Assembly: GCA_003667865.1 (NCBI GenBank)
Contig: CP033051.1
Span: 941,501 to 1,005,500, forward strand
DNA: 64,000 nt
Source of the DNA: Rossellomorea marisflavi
Lineage (GTDB): Bacteria > Bacillota > Bacilli > Bacillales > Bacillaceae_B
Direction of reading: 5' to 3'
A program made the translations under genes and the position numbers. Below are positions 7,836 to 17,238 of the stretch, piece after piece. Under the pieces are notes generated by a model. The model worked only from the letters and a program-made list of their open reading frames with translations. It was not told the DNA's origin and searched no databases. Every line of letters starts with the position of its first letter. Within the stretch, counting starts at the first letter, position 1.

Positions 7836-9174
7836 TGTAATCAATATAATAAGACACAGCGGTAGCTGCTAATGCTTCTTCGCGGGCCTCGATCATTTGG
7901 AGGCCTTGTCTTTCCCATTTTATTCTCCCCTGCTTCTTCTGCAGCACTTGTTGCTGTGCGATACTTTTCATCATCGCAGTCTGAACATTTAAAGGCTCCT
8001 CACGAACCTTGTTACGTAAAATATCATCCTCTATTCCAATCATTAAGAACATATGGCGCTTTCGTAAGCGTAAGAGAAATGATAAAGAACTTTCTTCATA
8101 TAGGAATGTAGCGATATCACTAAATAATAGTAAAAAGCTGCGTTTCTTTTGTACGGTTTGCAGATATTGAAGTACGGCTGCATAATTTGATTCGCTTGCA
8201 TCGACCTCAAGGTTATAAATTGAATGTAAAATCGTTTGTAAGTGAGTCATCCCTTTTCCAGCTGGTACAAAAACTTTTACTGTCTTTGAAAAAGCCAGTA
8301 CAGATACATAGTCTCCATTTTTCAAAGCCGCAGCTGCAACGGTAATAGCGGATTCAATTGAGCGCTCAAGACGATTTCCCTGCTTCAGCTCTGCCCCCAT
8401 CATTCGCCCACAATCAATTAATAACGTAATATGCTTTCCATGTTCAGGTTCATATTCATTTGTCATGACCTCTTGCTGCTTAGCTGTTTGACGCCAATTG
8501 ATCTTTCGAGGATCGTCTCCTACTACATAACTGCGAATCTTTGAAAATTCTCCAACTCCACTTTTTTGCTTTCGTATTTTGATTCCTTCATGAAGAAGAA
8601 ACTGCTGTGCACTCTCTAAGTATTGTTTTGTTTCCGTCAAGTCAGGGATCACTTTTACATCATCCTCTAATGGGATGGTAGCTTGTTTCTCCCATAATCC
8701 TAGCTTGCTTTTATAACGGATAGACAGGTTTTGTAGCTTGTAATCTCCTCGAACGGGTGCGATTGTCTGGTAGCTTGTCACCATGTTAGAGTCTCTTTGA
8801 ACCTTTCCGTATAACGGGAATTTTTTTATGAAAGACTGTGGTACATCATCAATGATGCAATAGTTCATCTCATAACCAGAATGATTGGTGATCTCAATGT
8901 GAACCTGATAAGAAATGCCACGCTCCATTTCATTTGGTATGACCCGTTTAAACTGAAGCTGTTGCTTTTTTGGTATTGCGAGTACATCAAAAAGGCTTAA
9001 AGCCAGGATAAAGGCATTAGCGATAAAGATAAAGGTCCAAGAAAGTCCCGAGAAGGAACCTACTAGTAGTAGGATTGACAAGGCAATCATAACGAATAGT
9101 AAGCGCCACGTCGGTAAAATGCCCCTACCTTGGAACAGGAATCGACCCCACAAGCTCTTGAATGATCTGGTCAA
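7816..9174 (-). CDS. DUF58 domain protein
   Basis: A DUF58 protein of about 450 residues with two N-terminal membrane helices (about 25-65). The family signature RSYVVGDDPRKINWRQTAK lies at 214-232 and a von Willebrand A-like region starts with LLIDCGRMM at 251. DUF58 proteins are partners of MoxR AAA ATPases. The frame overlaps the moxR gene by 50 bases. The TTG at 9174 has no clear ribosome site; GGTAGGGG at the end of moxR suggests initiation further in, perhaps near codon 19-29, so the exact start is uncertain. It overlaps the convergent SpoIIM-like gene at its 3' end. Confidence 0.82.
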   Translation of the reverse strand: MTRSFKSLWGRFLFQGRGILPTWRLLFVMIALSILLLVGSFSGLSWTFIFIANAFILALSLFDVLAIPKKQQLQFKRVIPNEMERGISYQVHIEITNHSGYEMNYCIIDDVPQSFIKKFPLYGKVQRDSNMVTSYQTIAPVRGDYKLQNLSIRYKSKLGLWEKQATIPLEDDVKVIPDLTETKQYLESAQQFLLHEGIKIRKQKSGVGEFSKIRSYVVGDDPRKINWRQTAKQQEVMTNEYEPEHGKHITLLIDCGRMMGAELKQGNRLERSIESAITVAAAALKNGDYVSVLAFSKTVKVFVPAGKGMTHLQTILHSIYNLEVDASESNYAAVLQYLQTVQKKRSFLLLFSDIATFLYEESSLSFLLRLRKRHMFLMIGIEDDILRNKVREEPLNVQTAMMKSIAQQQVLQKKQGRIKWERQGLQMIEAREEALAATAVSYYIDYINRGLL

Positions 9175-10054
9175 CAGTCAATCCCTCCAATTCTATTTGT
9201 GGAGATATTTGTATTCGGTGTCGTAATGCAGGACGTACAACCATCTTGATGTCATCTGGTGTCACATAGTCTCTGCCAGCTAAATACGCCCAAGCCTGTC
9301 CTGCTTTTCCAATAGAAATGGCCGCACGTGTACTTGCTCCAAAACGGATGGATTCGGCGTCTCTAGTTGCCCTTACAATTTTCATAATATAATCTAAAAC
9401 ACTTTCACTCATTGTCACTTTAGAGATGTCTTGTTGAATGCTTTGAAATTGTTCAACCGAGAGTGCCGCTTGAAGCTCGTCTGTAGTAAATCGGTTTTCA
9501 ATTACTTTTTTCAATACATGTAGCTCCTCTTCAAAATCAGGAAAATCAATAAGAAGCTTGAATAGAAAACGATCCTGCTGAGCTTCCGGTAGAGGATATG
9601 TTCCTTCAAATTCAATCGGATTTTGGGTTGCTACAACGAAGAACACTTGCGGCAATGAATAGGTTTTCCCTTGGATGGTTACCTGCTTTTCTTCCATTGC
9701 TTCTAAAAGTGCTGCTTGTGTTTTAGCAGGAGTACGGTTAATCTCGTCTGCAAGAAGAATATTTGTAAAAATCGGCCCTTTTAATGTTTGAAATGACCCT
9801 TCTTTTAAATTGTAGATTGCACTCCCTGTTATATCACTTGGTAGTAGATCAGGTGTAAATTGAATACGGTTAAAGGTTCCACCTATTAAGCCTGCTAACG
9901 TTCTGACCATCTGTGTTTTCCCTGTGCCTGGTACTCCTTCTAAAAGCACATGTCCTCCTGAAAGAATAGCAGAGAGTAAAAGCCTTAGATTTTCACTTTG
10001 GCCTAAGATTCGTTGTTCATATTTTTCTAGTAAGGCTGCTAGTTCCTGTTTCAA
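9125..10054 (-). CDS. MoxR family AAA+ ATPase
   Basis: A 309-residue MoxR-type AAA+ ATPase, a cytoplasmic chaperone-like enzyme thought to mature or insert client complexes. Walker A GVPGTGKT is at 40-47, Walker B LLADEINR at 100-107, and the sensor region ATQNPIEFEGTYPLPEAQQD follows at about 160-180. The start is TTG at 10054, overlapping the TGA stop of the upstream DUF4350 gene, with AAGAGGT before it. It lies in the order DUF4129, DUF4350, MoxR, DUF58, a recurrent arrangement in Gram-positive genomes. The client is unknown. Confidence 0.9.
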   Translation of the reverse strand: MKQELAALLEKYEQRILGQSENLRLLLSAILSGGHVLLEGVPGTGKTQMVRTLAGLIGGTFNRIQFTPDLLPSDITGSAIYNLKEGSFQTLKGPIFTNILLADEINRTPAKTQAALLEAMEEKQVTIQGKTYSLPQVFFVVATQNPIEFEGTYPLPEAQQDRFLFKLLIDFPDFEEELHVLKKVIENRFTTDELQAALSVEQFQSIQQDISKVTMSESVLDYIMKIVRATRDAESIRFGASTRAAISIGKAGQAWAYLAGRDYVTPDDIKMVVRPALRHRIQISPQIELEGLTVDQIIQELVGSIPVPR

Positions 10055-11181
10055 GCTTCATCAACCTCTTTTCGTAATTGTTCTAATTTTTTTGACCATA
10101 GCAGAAATTCTTGTTTGCTTATTGTTTCTTTGTTTAATACCTCGGTAAGTCCCTCTAAAAATTCACGGATTTCCTTCGGATTTACTGTGAGCCATTTTCG
10201 TTGAAGGGCGTCATTTAGGTCCTTCCACTCAGCTCTATAAGGAATTCCCCATTTTTCCTGTAGCATATATTTTAGATATTCTGTTTGTAGGCCAAGTGCA
10301 TCCTTATAGTTCCGTGAACGTAAATACCATGCCGCTAGTGCTTTAATTTTTTCATCACTAAAACGGACGGTTTCCTCTCTCGGAATAAAGATTGGTCCAA
10401 ATCGTTTCCCTTTCAGTACCAACCATAATAGTGTAAAAATAATGCTTTGTACCATCAGTACGAGGAACCATTTAGGATACAATGTCGTGACATTTGATTG
10501 ATTGTTTAAACCGTGCACATATTCATCGAACAAAATGGTCTCAGGGTTTGCTTCATTAATAAGTTCAAAAAGGAGTTCTAGATGATCTGATTGTAAAATC
10601 TCCTCATTTGTTGCCCACTCTGGTGCTAAGGCTACAATAAGCTGGCCCTTTCCATATGATTTCTTGATGGCTATAGGTCCGTCTTGATCATATAGAAGTA
10701 CTTCATCATTGTTAGATGGCTGTAAACGTACTGTAGGGTGTACTTTGGCTTCATATGTGTTTCCTTGTACATTTTCTACAACAGTACTCATTGATTCTCC
10801 CTCGAGAAAAGTTGTTTCCGTTTCAAACATACCGGTTGGGTTCTGCTGTAATAAAAGTATCTTGTTACCAGATTCCATATATCTTTCATATGCCTCCATT
10901 TCCTCCTGTTCAGGAGTAAAAAATGGCTCTACCATAAAAAGAAGTTGGTTTCTGTCTTCCTGTTCTAGCTTATTTGGTTCGTACTCCCATCGCTCTGCAT
11001 CCTTTACCCCTTCTAAATATGTATAAAGTGCCTTCACCCCTGTTGGCGATGGAGACGTTGATAGAAAGTCTGGGTATTGTTTCGGTTGCTTCGAAAGAAC
11101 AAGATAACTAATCCCTACAAAAAGGAGAAGAAAGACAATGAGCCAAAGGAATGTTTTTCTACTTGAAGTTAGTATTTTCAA
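10051..11181 (-). CDS. DUF4350 membrane-anchored protein
   Basis: A 376-residue protein with one N-terminal membrane helix (about 12-30), an extracytoplasmic DUF4350 domain (about 35-215) of GATase-like fold, a second helix at about 240-258 and a cytoplasmic C-terminus. The stretch LSTSPSPTGVKALYTYLE at 40-57 is typical of the N-terminal part. The TTG start at 11181 follows AGGAGGAATG at the end of the DUF4129 gene. Its stop overlaps the start of moxR. Function is unknown; its conserved linkage to MoxR and DUF58 suggests membership of the same membrane assembly. Confidence 0.75.
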   Translation of the reverse strand: MKILTSSRKTFLWLIVFLLLFVGISYLVLSKQPKQYPDFLSTSPSPTGVKALYTYLEGVKDAERWEYEPNKLEQEDRNQLLFMVEPFFTPEQEEMEAYERYMESGNKILLLQQNPTGMFETETTFLEGESMSTVVENVQGNTYEAKVHPTVRLQPSNNDEVLLYDQDGPIAIKKSYGKGQLIVALAPEWATNEEILQSDHLELLFELINEANPETILFDEYVHGLNNQSNVTTLYPKWFLVLMVQSIIFTLLWLVLKGKRFGPIFIPREETVRFSDEKIKALAAWYLRSRNYKDALGLQTEYLKYMLQEKWGIPYRAEWKDLNDALQRKWLTVNPKEIREFLEGLTEVLNKETISKQEFLLWSKKLEQLRKEVDEA

Positions 11182-11183
11182 GA

Positions 11184-11846
11184 CTATTCATTCCTCCTTG
11201 CTGTCTGCTCCGGGTTGGCATCCTTTTCTTCCGCTACCCATAACAGTACTTCATTGTGATAAGAATCATATTCTTCTTTTCCAATATGTTTTTCTCCATA
11301 TGTTACTTCATCGAATATTAACGCAAGATGATAAAATTTCTTTGCCCAGGCTTTATTGACTTTCACAAGCTCTTCATAATATTCCCAGTTCGTTTTCCAC
11401 ACTCTTGCTTCAAGCCACTCTCGATCATGAAAATATAGCAATAATGCTAAGAAAAGGTGACGGGTAGCCGGGCTGTATTCACCTTGAGACTCCAGTTTCT
11501 TCGCTTCCGATAAATGCCTTGTATAGGACCATTCCATTTCATGCAAATCTTGTAGTGGATTTTGATAACGGAATTTTTGTTTCCTTCTAGCATTCCGGAG
11601 TATGACGAAAAGGAAAACGGCTAATAAAGCAATAACAACAATCATTGTCGTTATTAGGACTGCGTTTGCTGCACCGGTGCTTGGTTCTATTGATGGAATG
11701 AGGTCAGAGAGCAGGTCGATGATCCATTGCTGTGCTTTTTCCCATAGCCTTTGTAGGAAGTTGGGTGATTCAGGTTGATAAGCTATGTATTCATTTGTAT
11801 TAAGTGTTTCTTTTAGCTGATCTTTTGCTTTATCAGCATTGAGCAT
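11184..11846 (-). CDS. DUF4129 domain protein
   Basis: About 220 residues: a short N-terminal region, one membrane helix (about 68-90), then a cytoplasmic helical DUF4129 domain with the charged segment ATRHLFLALLLYFHDREWLE at about 130-150. In other bacteria this domain is often the C-terminus of a transglutaminase protein; here it stands alone. The start chosen is the ATG at 11846 preceded by AGGTG; a GTG nine bases upstream is possible. It begins the compact run DUF4129, DUF4350, MoxR, DUF58. Confidence 0.72.
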   Translation of the reverse strand: MLNADKAKDQLKETLNTNEYIAYQPESPNFLQRLWEKAQQWIIDLLSDLIPSIEPSTGAANAVLITTMIVVIALLAVFLFVILRNARRKQKFRYQNPLQDLHEMEWSYTRHLSEAKKLESQGEYSPATRHLFLALLLYFHDREWLEARVWKTNWEYYEELVKVNKAWAKKFYHLALIFDEVTYGEKHIGKEEYDSYHNEVLLWVAEEKDANPEQTARRNE

Positions 11847-11913
11847 TTTTTTCACCTAACTTTTTACTAGGTTTTGTTGGAGATATTTTAGAACTAGAAA
11901 ATTATCAGAAGGT

Positions 11914-12038
11914 AATCCATTGCTTCTCGCGGGGCGGACGGTAAGCTTGCTCAACGCTTTTCTTCTGCTGGATCTCACCTGACCCGCCGCACTGATCCCA
12001 AAGGATTCAAGCACCTTCCGCTTCAAGCAACTCTGTAG
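11914..12038. repeat. GC-rich CTTTCCGCGGGG element, copy 2
   Basis: Diverged copy of the element at 5671: shared words are TCGCGGGGCGGACGGTAAGC, CTGGATCTCACC, GATTCAAGCACCTTCCGCTT and CAAGCAACTCTGTAG. It separates the GPDP-type membrane protein gene from the DUF4129 operon. Confidence 0.7.
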
Positions 12039-12084
12039 ACCCTTATATAAATCTCTTTAAAATAAGGATTGAGGATAGAGATAT

Positions 12085-13011
12085 CTATTCCTTATCCTGA
12101 TAATCTTCAATCATGTCGTGAAGGTCGTCTGCTTCGTTTCTTAGTTTTAAGTCAAAGAATATTACAGCGTATCCTACTGAGAAGATAACTGTTGTAATGA
12201 GTGTGATTAGGTTGATAATAATGGATACGAGTACGCTGTTTCCTAGAATTGCTGCGAATGGTAGTTGTACAGCAAAGCTAATAATGGAATTGATAAGCCA
12301 GAAAATGATAAAGAGTCCAATAATGACCCACGTTCTACCTTTTGTTAGATTCCAACTGCGGCCAAAGCCGATAGACTCTTCTCCAACTGCAACAAATCCA
12401 AAGTATAAGCTCCAACGAGTTAAGAAATAAATAACGAAAACGGCAAACCCAATAAACAACAGGATTCCTAAAAGAATCCCTATTATTGGATTTATAACAG
12501 AAGTAATACCTGCTATAAGACTGATTATAATAATGGGAATGGTGATAAAGCCAAATGTGATCAATGCAAACAAAATCGTACTACCTAGAATCGGCCAGAA
12601 GCGCTTAAATGCTTCCTTGATAACAGATCCAACTGTATATTCTTCATTCTTTCGGATATGATCCACTACTAATATAATTGCTGCTTCTGCTACCGGGAAC
12701 AAGATAATGCTTACGATTCCAAGAACAATAACTCCAAGAAGTGCCCCGAGCGCAGCTCCATCAAATTCTGGTACAGTCTCGGTTGTGCCTTCAATGTTCG
12801 AGAGGAATTGTTCATACCAGGTATCGCCAATGCCTACTTCTCTAAAGAAACCCGTCCCCCCAATTAGTTGAATCAGTGCTTCAAGAATGTAGATTGGTCC
12901 CATTAATATAAGTAAAATCATAAAAAAGTGCGAAAATCGTTTCTTACTTAATCGAAATGTATGGTCAAGAATTTCTCCAAACCCTTTAGGTTGATTAAAC
13001 TGTGAATTCAT
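12085..13011 (-). CDS. Membrane protein with glycerophosphoryl diester phosphodiesterase-type membrane domain
   Basis: A 308-residue protein with about six strongly hydrophobic helices and short polar ends. The N-terminus (KGFGEILDHTFRLSKKRFSHF, shown in part) and the alternating Gly/Ile-rich helices resemble the membrane domain that precedes catalytic domains in some glycerophosphodiester phosphodiesterases, but no phosphodiesterase catalytic domain is present. It begins with ATG after GAGGAGGAC. It is oriented like, and upstream of, the DUF4129-DUF4350-MoxR-DUF58 genes, separated by a repeat element, and may belong to the same functional set. Function unknown. Confidence 0.65.
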   Translation of the reverse strand: MNSQFNQPKGFGEILDHTFRLSKKRFSHFFMILLILMGPIYILEALIQLIGGTGFFREVGIGDTWYEQFLSNIEGTTETVPEFDGAALGALLGVIVLGIVSIILFPVAEAAIILVVDHIRKNEEYTVGSVIKEAFKRFWPILGSTILFALITFGFITIPIIIISLIAGITSVINPIIGILLGILLFIGFAVFVIYFLTRWSLYFGFVAVGEESIGFGRSWNLTKGRTWVIIGLFIIFWLINSIISFAVQLPFAAILGNSVLVSIIINLITLITTVIFSVGYAVIFFDLKLRNEADDLHDMIEDYQDKE

Positions 13012-13468
13012 TTTTGTCCTCCTCTGTGTAAAATCAATATATTGTCAATATATCGACTATTTTATCATTTATTTAGTGAGAATTGAGTTAAAAATTGTAA
13101 ATGTTTTGGTAGAAAGTCTATTTTATGTCCTTTTTGAAGATGTAGCAGCTGCCTCATGTATCAGTTTTCCTAATGAAGAATAATTTTCAGATTAGAAAAT
13201 TCGAACGGGCATCCCCACTATGGCCGTAGCATCTTAAAGGCATCATGACTTCCAATACATACTCTTGTACACCACCCCCAAAAGGATCCCGAGCATATTT
13301 GGCTATAAAGGTTGTTCTACATCAAACCGTTCTAGTTAATGTTTTGAAGCTGGAAATGAATATAGCCTATAGTATTCAGAAGCCTCGTGCATCTTTCGTC
13401 TTTTCTCTTTTCTGAAGATATTCATGCAAAATAAAAAAGATGGGAATCTCCCACCTTTTTTTATAGTT
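13012..13468. other. 457-bp intergenic region, mostly featureless
   Basis: Contains an imperfect palindrome around 13037-13056 (AATATATTGTCAATATAT) near the promoter side of the membrane protein gene, and the terminator of tdh at its right end. The middle (13130-13420) shows no convincing gene on either strand. Confidence 0.5.
13432..13462 (-). terminator. Terminator after tdh
   Basis: On the minus strand AAAGGTGGGA pairs with TCCCATCTTT around a short loop and is followed by a T-rich run. It lies just downstream of the tdh stop. Confidence 0.75.
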
Positions 13469-14404
13469 TTATTTTAATTTTTCTAGCATATCTGCAGTCA
13501 TTTTTGCAAGATCGTATTCTGCTTTAAAGCCCCATTCTGCTTTAGCTGCTGCTGAGTCAATTCCATCCGGCCAGCTTTCTGCAATTGCTTGACGAACTGG
13601 GTCTACATCGTAGCTTAAAGTAAATTCTGGAATGTGCTTCTGAATTTCTTTTGTAATCGTTTCAGGAGCCACACTCATCGCAGATACGTTAAAGGAGTTA
13701 CGATGCTTTAGGTTCGCTGGATCTGCTTCTAACAGGTTCACGATTGCATTTAGAGCATCAGGCATATACATCATATCCATGTATGTACCTTCTCCGATAT
13801 ATGATGTATACGATTTGTTTTTAATTGCTTCATAGTAGATCTCAACTGCATAATCTGTTGTTCCGCCACCTGGTGGTGTTTCATACGAAATGAGACCTGG
13901 AAAACGAAGCCCTCGTGTATCTACTCCAAATTTTTGATAGTAATAATCTGAAAGTAATTCACCAGATACTTTGTTTACGCCATACATAGTGGTTGGGCGC
14001 ATGATTGTGTCTTGCGGTGTTTGATCCTTTGGTGTTGTAGGTCCAAAAGCACCGATAGAGCTTGGTGTAAAGAACTGACAGCCTAATTCTCTTGATGTTT
14101 CTAGTGCATTTACCAATCCGCCCATATTCAAGTTCCACGCTAATAGTGGTTTTGCTTCGGCTGTAGCAGAAAGGAGTGCTGCTAAGTGGATAATGGTATC
14201 AGCATTATATTTTTTTGCAAGGTCATACATTTTTTGACCATCTGTTACATCTAAAATTTCGAATGGACCACCTTTTACAACGTCACTATCTGTTTCCCGT
14301 ATATCTGTTGCAATGACATGGTCATTTCCATATTCTTTACGAAGTTTAATTGTGAGCTCTGATCCAATTTGACCTAAAGCCCCTGTAATTAAAATGTTCT
14401 TCAC
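13469..14404 (-). CDS. L-threonine 3-dehydrogenase, SDR (epimerase-like) type
   Basis: A 311-residue extended short-chain dehydrogenase. The NAD-binding GALGQIG is at 8-14 and the catalytic YGVNK at 141-145 (Tyr141, Lys145). Overall it matches the epimerase-like threonine dehydrogenases that oxidise L-threonine to 2-amino-3-ketobutyrate with NAD, unlike the zinc-dependent medium-chain Tdh of Escherichia coli. The assignment is strengthened by the upstream neighbour kbl, whose product cleaves 2-amino-3-ketobutyrate to glycine and acetyl-CoA. The start is GTG at 14404 after AGGAGGAG. The two genes are 84 bases apart and read the same way. Confidence 0.87.
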   Translation of the reverse strand: MKNILITGALGQIGSELTIKLRKEYGNDHVIATDIRETDSDVVKGGPFEILDVTDGQKMYDLAKKYNADTIIHLAALLSATAEAKPLLAWNLNMGGLVNALETSRELGCQFFTPSSIGAFGPTTPKDQTPQDTIMRPTTMYGVNKVSGELLSDYYYQKFGVDTRGLRFPGLISYETPPGGGTTDYAVEIYYEAIKNKSYTSYIGEGTYMDMMYMPDALNAIVNLLEADPANLKHRNSFNVSAMSVAPETITKEIQKHIPEFTLSYDVDPVRQAIAESWPDGIDSAAAKAEWGFKAEYDLAKMTADMLEKLK

Positions 14405-14488
14405 GGTTTACTCCTCCTATATCCCCTTAAGCACTGCTGTATGTTGCCCTTTAGTTAGGCAATCTGCATGGTTGTTATTTTTGTAAGC

Positions 14489-15679
14489 TTAGATGATTCC
14501 TAATTCTTTTCCGACTTTTTCATACGCTTTAATGGCATGGTCTAGCATCTCTTTTGTATGAGCAGCTGTTGGCATGTTACGTACACGGCCTGTTCCTTGT
14601 GGTACTGTTGGGAACACAATCGATTTTGCATATACACCTTCTTCATTTAGGCGTTTACTGAATTTCTGAGTTGCGGACTCATCTCCAATGATGACAGGCG
14701 TAATCGGTGTTTCACTATGACCGATATCGAAACCAAGCTTTTGTAATTCATCCTTTAGATAACGACTGTTTTCCCACATTTTATCCTGAAGCTCTGTACT
14801 CGCCATAATTAGCTCTAATGATTTTGTTGTTGCAACGACATCTGCAGGCGTTAAAGCAGTAGAGAATAGGAATGGACGAGAGCGCACTTTTAACCAATCA
14901 ATAAGTGCTTGTTTCCCTGCAACGTACCCTCCAACAACACCAATTGCTTTTGAAAGAGTTCCAATTTGAAAGTCTACTTTGTCAGATAGACCAAAATGTT
15001 TTACTGTTCCGGCACCTTTTCCAAGAACTCCTGAACCGTGAGCATCATCGACATATGTCATAATGTCAAATTCTTCAGCAATCTCAACGATTTCAGGAAG
15101 CTTTGCCACATCTCCATCCATTGAAAACACACCGTCTGTAATGACCATAATTTTGTTATATTGACCAGACTCTTTTGCTTCTTTTGCTTTTGCACGTAAG
15201 TCGTCCATGTCTGAGTGATTAAAACGAATGATTTTTGCTTTTGATAAACGACAGCCATCAATAATGGAAGCATGGTTCAATTCATCTGAAAGAATAGCAT
15301 CATGTTTATCCATTACAGCTGAAATTGCTGCCATATTACAGTTGAAGCCAGATTGGTATGCGATGGCTGCTTCTGTTCCTTTGAATTCTGCAATCTTCTT
15401 CTCTAGTTCAACGTGAATCTCTAGTGTTCCATTAATTGTACGAACTGCTCCTGCACCAACCCCGTACTTGTTAACTGCTTCTTTTGCAGCTTCCTTTAAT
15501 CGTTGGTCTGTTGCTAATCCTAAATAGTTATTAGATGAAAGGTTTACAAGCTCCTTGCCACCAATTGTAATCATCGGTCCATTTGCACCTTCAACAGGGT
15601 CGATTTCGTTATAGAGTCCCTTTGTTTTTAGGTCTTCGAGATTTTCATGTAAAAATTGATCTAATGTTTTACTTGTCAT
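14489..15679 (-). CDS. kbl: Glycine C-acetyltransferase (2-amino-3-ketobutyrate CoA ligase)
   Basis: A 396-residue PLP-dependent alpha-oxoamine synthase. With CoA it splits 2-amino-3-ketobutyrate into glycine and acetyl-CoA. DDAHGSG at 211-217 carries the PLP-ring aspartate and histidine, and SKAIG places the PLP lysine at Lys244. Length and motifs are standard. 8-Amino-7-oxononanoate synthase is a close relative, but the adjacent threonine dehydrogenase gene argues for Kbl. The ATG follows TGGAGGGAT. It is the first gene of the kbl-tdh unit for threonine catabolism. Confidence 0.9.
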   Translation of the reverse strand: MTSKTLDQFLHENLEDLKTKGLYNEIDPVEGANGPMITIGGKELVNLSSNNYLGLATDQRLKEAAKEAVNKYGVGAGAVRTINGTLEIHVELEKKIAEFKGTEAAIAYQSGFNCNMAAISAVMDKHDAILSDELNHASIIDGCRLSKAKIIRFNHSDMDDLRAKAKEAKESGQYNKIMVITDGVFSMDGDVAKLPEIVEIAEEFDIMTYVDDAHGSGVLGKGAGTVKHFGLSDKVDFQIGTLSKAIGVVGGYVAGKQALIDWLKVRSRPFLFSTALTPADVVATTKSLELIMASTELQDKMWENSRYLKDELQKLGFDIGHSETPITPVIIGDESATQKFSKRLNEEGVYAKSIVFPTVPQGTGRVRNMPTAAHTKEMLDHAIKAYEKVGKELGII

Positions 15680-15973
15680 TCAAGATCCCTCCATTAATTT
15701 CTCATTTATGTAAGCGTTTAAAAAACATTTGTCCTTTTGATGCGCACACGATAGTATGCATTATTACTATGATTCTCTTTGATTTTTCTATAGTTTTATC
15801 TTAACATGTTTTCTCCTGACGGACAAAATATAAATAGTTTGTCTACTCGTTATCTTACCCATATTTTATGAGGTACATGTCTTATTGTTGTTTTTTCATG
15901 CCTAATTTATTGTGCGAGATTGAAAGCATTAATTTAGAATAAGTACTTTAAAATGAATGGGCTCTGTCATGAA

Positions 15974-15984
15974 GGTCCGTCCCT
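15974..15984 (+). repeat. GGTCCGTCCCT repeat arm
   Basis: Lone copy directly next to the terminator at 15988; no inverted partner. Confidence 0.55.
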
Positions 15985-15987
15985 CTA

Positions 15988-16033
15988 AAAAAACCGGTTC
16001 TTAAGGAGGGAACCTCTTAAGAACCGGTTTTTT
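15988..16033 (-). terminator. Strong terminator of the tandem P-loop ATPase gene
   Basis: An inverted repeat with arms AAAACCGGTTCTTAAG and CTTAAGAACCGGTTTT around a GAGGGAACCT loop, A-rich before and T-rich after, so it can work on either strand. It sits immediately after the ATPase gene stop. Confidence 0.85.
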
Positions 16034-16034
16034 A

Positions 16035-17135
16035 TTAGTATCCTAGTTTTGATGCAATGTTTTTGATTTCTGTTTGGATCTGGTCTTTTAGGTCGTCAAC
16101 GACTTTGAAGTTCATCGCTTCAATGTAGAATGCTTCTAGCTCATCGTGTAGTTTTTTGGCCTGCTCTAGATAGGAGGTTGCTTCTTTCATTTTTGATTGA
16201 TAGCGATCTTTGATGTCTTTTATGAGTGCTGCATACTTCTCGTCTGTGCCTGGCTTAATGGCAATTTCATAGACATCAATAATCGTATCTCCATCTCGTT
16301 CAGGGTAGTGCTCATGTGGTGCTGTACTATCAAAAATAGCAAAGCCAAGCTCGCGACAAATAACCATATCTAAGCTATGTGGATCAAAGCCACAATGATA
16401 CACTTCGACATCAATGCCTCTTTCTTCTGCTTCAGCAGCAAGCTTTTTCAGCATCGTTGACTTTCCTGAGCCAGGTCGACCCTTTATATAGTAACGATGT
16501 TTGATATCATCCGTTAGGTTCATGATATAATCCTTTGGACCCTTCGGAGTTGCCGCTCCTAAGAAACGGTGACGAACATCGGCTGTTTTTCTTAAATAAA
16601 TATCGCCGAAAAACTCATCTGTTAACTCTTCTGTTAATTGATTCATTTTTGCAAAGTCAATGTTATCAATATATACTTCTTCCCATTCATCATGGATTCG
16701 TAGGGCAACTTCGAAGGTTGTATACGCTTTCGTAAAGGAATCTGAAATTTTCTTTGTAAGATCCTCGATAATGTCCTTGTTCTTCACAAGTCTGTTCGAA
16801 TCCCAGGCTGCACCTAGGTTAATATATTCTTCAATTACACCTGGAATTTTCGGCTCAATGACATGTGGTGCTGTTCCGTCTACAAGACCTACACCTAGTT
16901 TTGGAATGATAAGCCCATCAACCGAGTCATTGTCAGATGAGCAATGTAAGTATTCAAGTTCAAATCCTTGTGAACCCCAGTATTCTCCAAGTGACTTCAT
17001 TAATGAAGACTTTCCAGTACCAGGGCCACCTTTTAAGATAAATAAACGGTTCAAGCCACTTAGGCTAGAATCGTATAAGCTATAAAATCCTCTCGCTGTG
17101 TTTCCACCTGCATAATAATTTCGGATGTTTGACAT
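16035..17135 (-). CDS. Tandem P-loop ATPase (PRK06851-like)
   Basis: A 366-residue cytoplasmic protein made of two related P-loop halves. Walker A motifs are GGPGTGKSS at 36-44 and GRPGSGKST at 219-227; each is followed by a YxHC segment and a LG---DGTAPH or LG---DSTAPH segment, so the halves are an internal duplication. It resembles a Firmicutes family of unknown function. AAGGAGAG before the ATG at 17135 fixes the start; the frame is open 51 bases further upstream. It appears monocistronic, with a strong terminator. Whether one half is an inactive partner cannot be told. Confidence 0.75.
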   Translation of the reverse strand: MSNIRNYYAGGNTARGFYSLYDSSLSGLNRLFILKGGPGTGKSSLMKSLGEYWGSQGFELEYLHCSSDNDSVDGLIIPKLGVGLVDGTAPHVIEPKIPGVIEEYINLGAAWDSNRLVKNKDIIEDLTKKISDSFTKAYTTFEVALRIHDEWEEVYIDNIDFAKMNQLTEELTDEFFGDIYLRKTADVRHRFLGAATPKGPKDYIMNLTDDIKHRYYIKGRPGSGKSTMLKKLAAEAEERGIDVEVYHCGFDPHSLDMVICRELGFAIFDSTAPHEHYPERDGDTIIDVYEIAIKPGTDEKYAALIKDIKDRYQSKMKEATSYLEQAKKLHDELEAFYIEAMNFKVVDDLKDQIQTEIKNIASKLGY

Positions 17136-17238
17136 AGAAACACTCTCCTTACCAATTTTCAGAGTGACAAGTGTTGGTGTGAACACTCTTCTACATCCTA
17201 TGCAGGGGTCTCTAATAGGTGAATGCCTATAGGAAAAA

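Larger units (their letters stand above)
15680..16034. other. 355-bp intergenic region upstream of kbl
   Basis: AT-rich leader of kbl (promoter presumed here but no hexamers stand out), then a GGTCCGTCCCT arm at 15974 and the terminator of the P-loop ATPase gene. No riboswitch-like structure recognised. Confidence 0.5.

Noticed and set aside
13150..13330. Stop-free minus-strand stretch in the gap upstream of tdh
   Set aside because: About 45 codons without a start, ribosome site or family resemblance; not distinguishable from chance.
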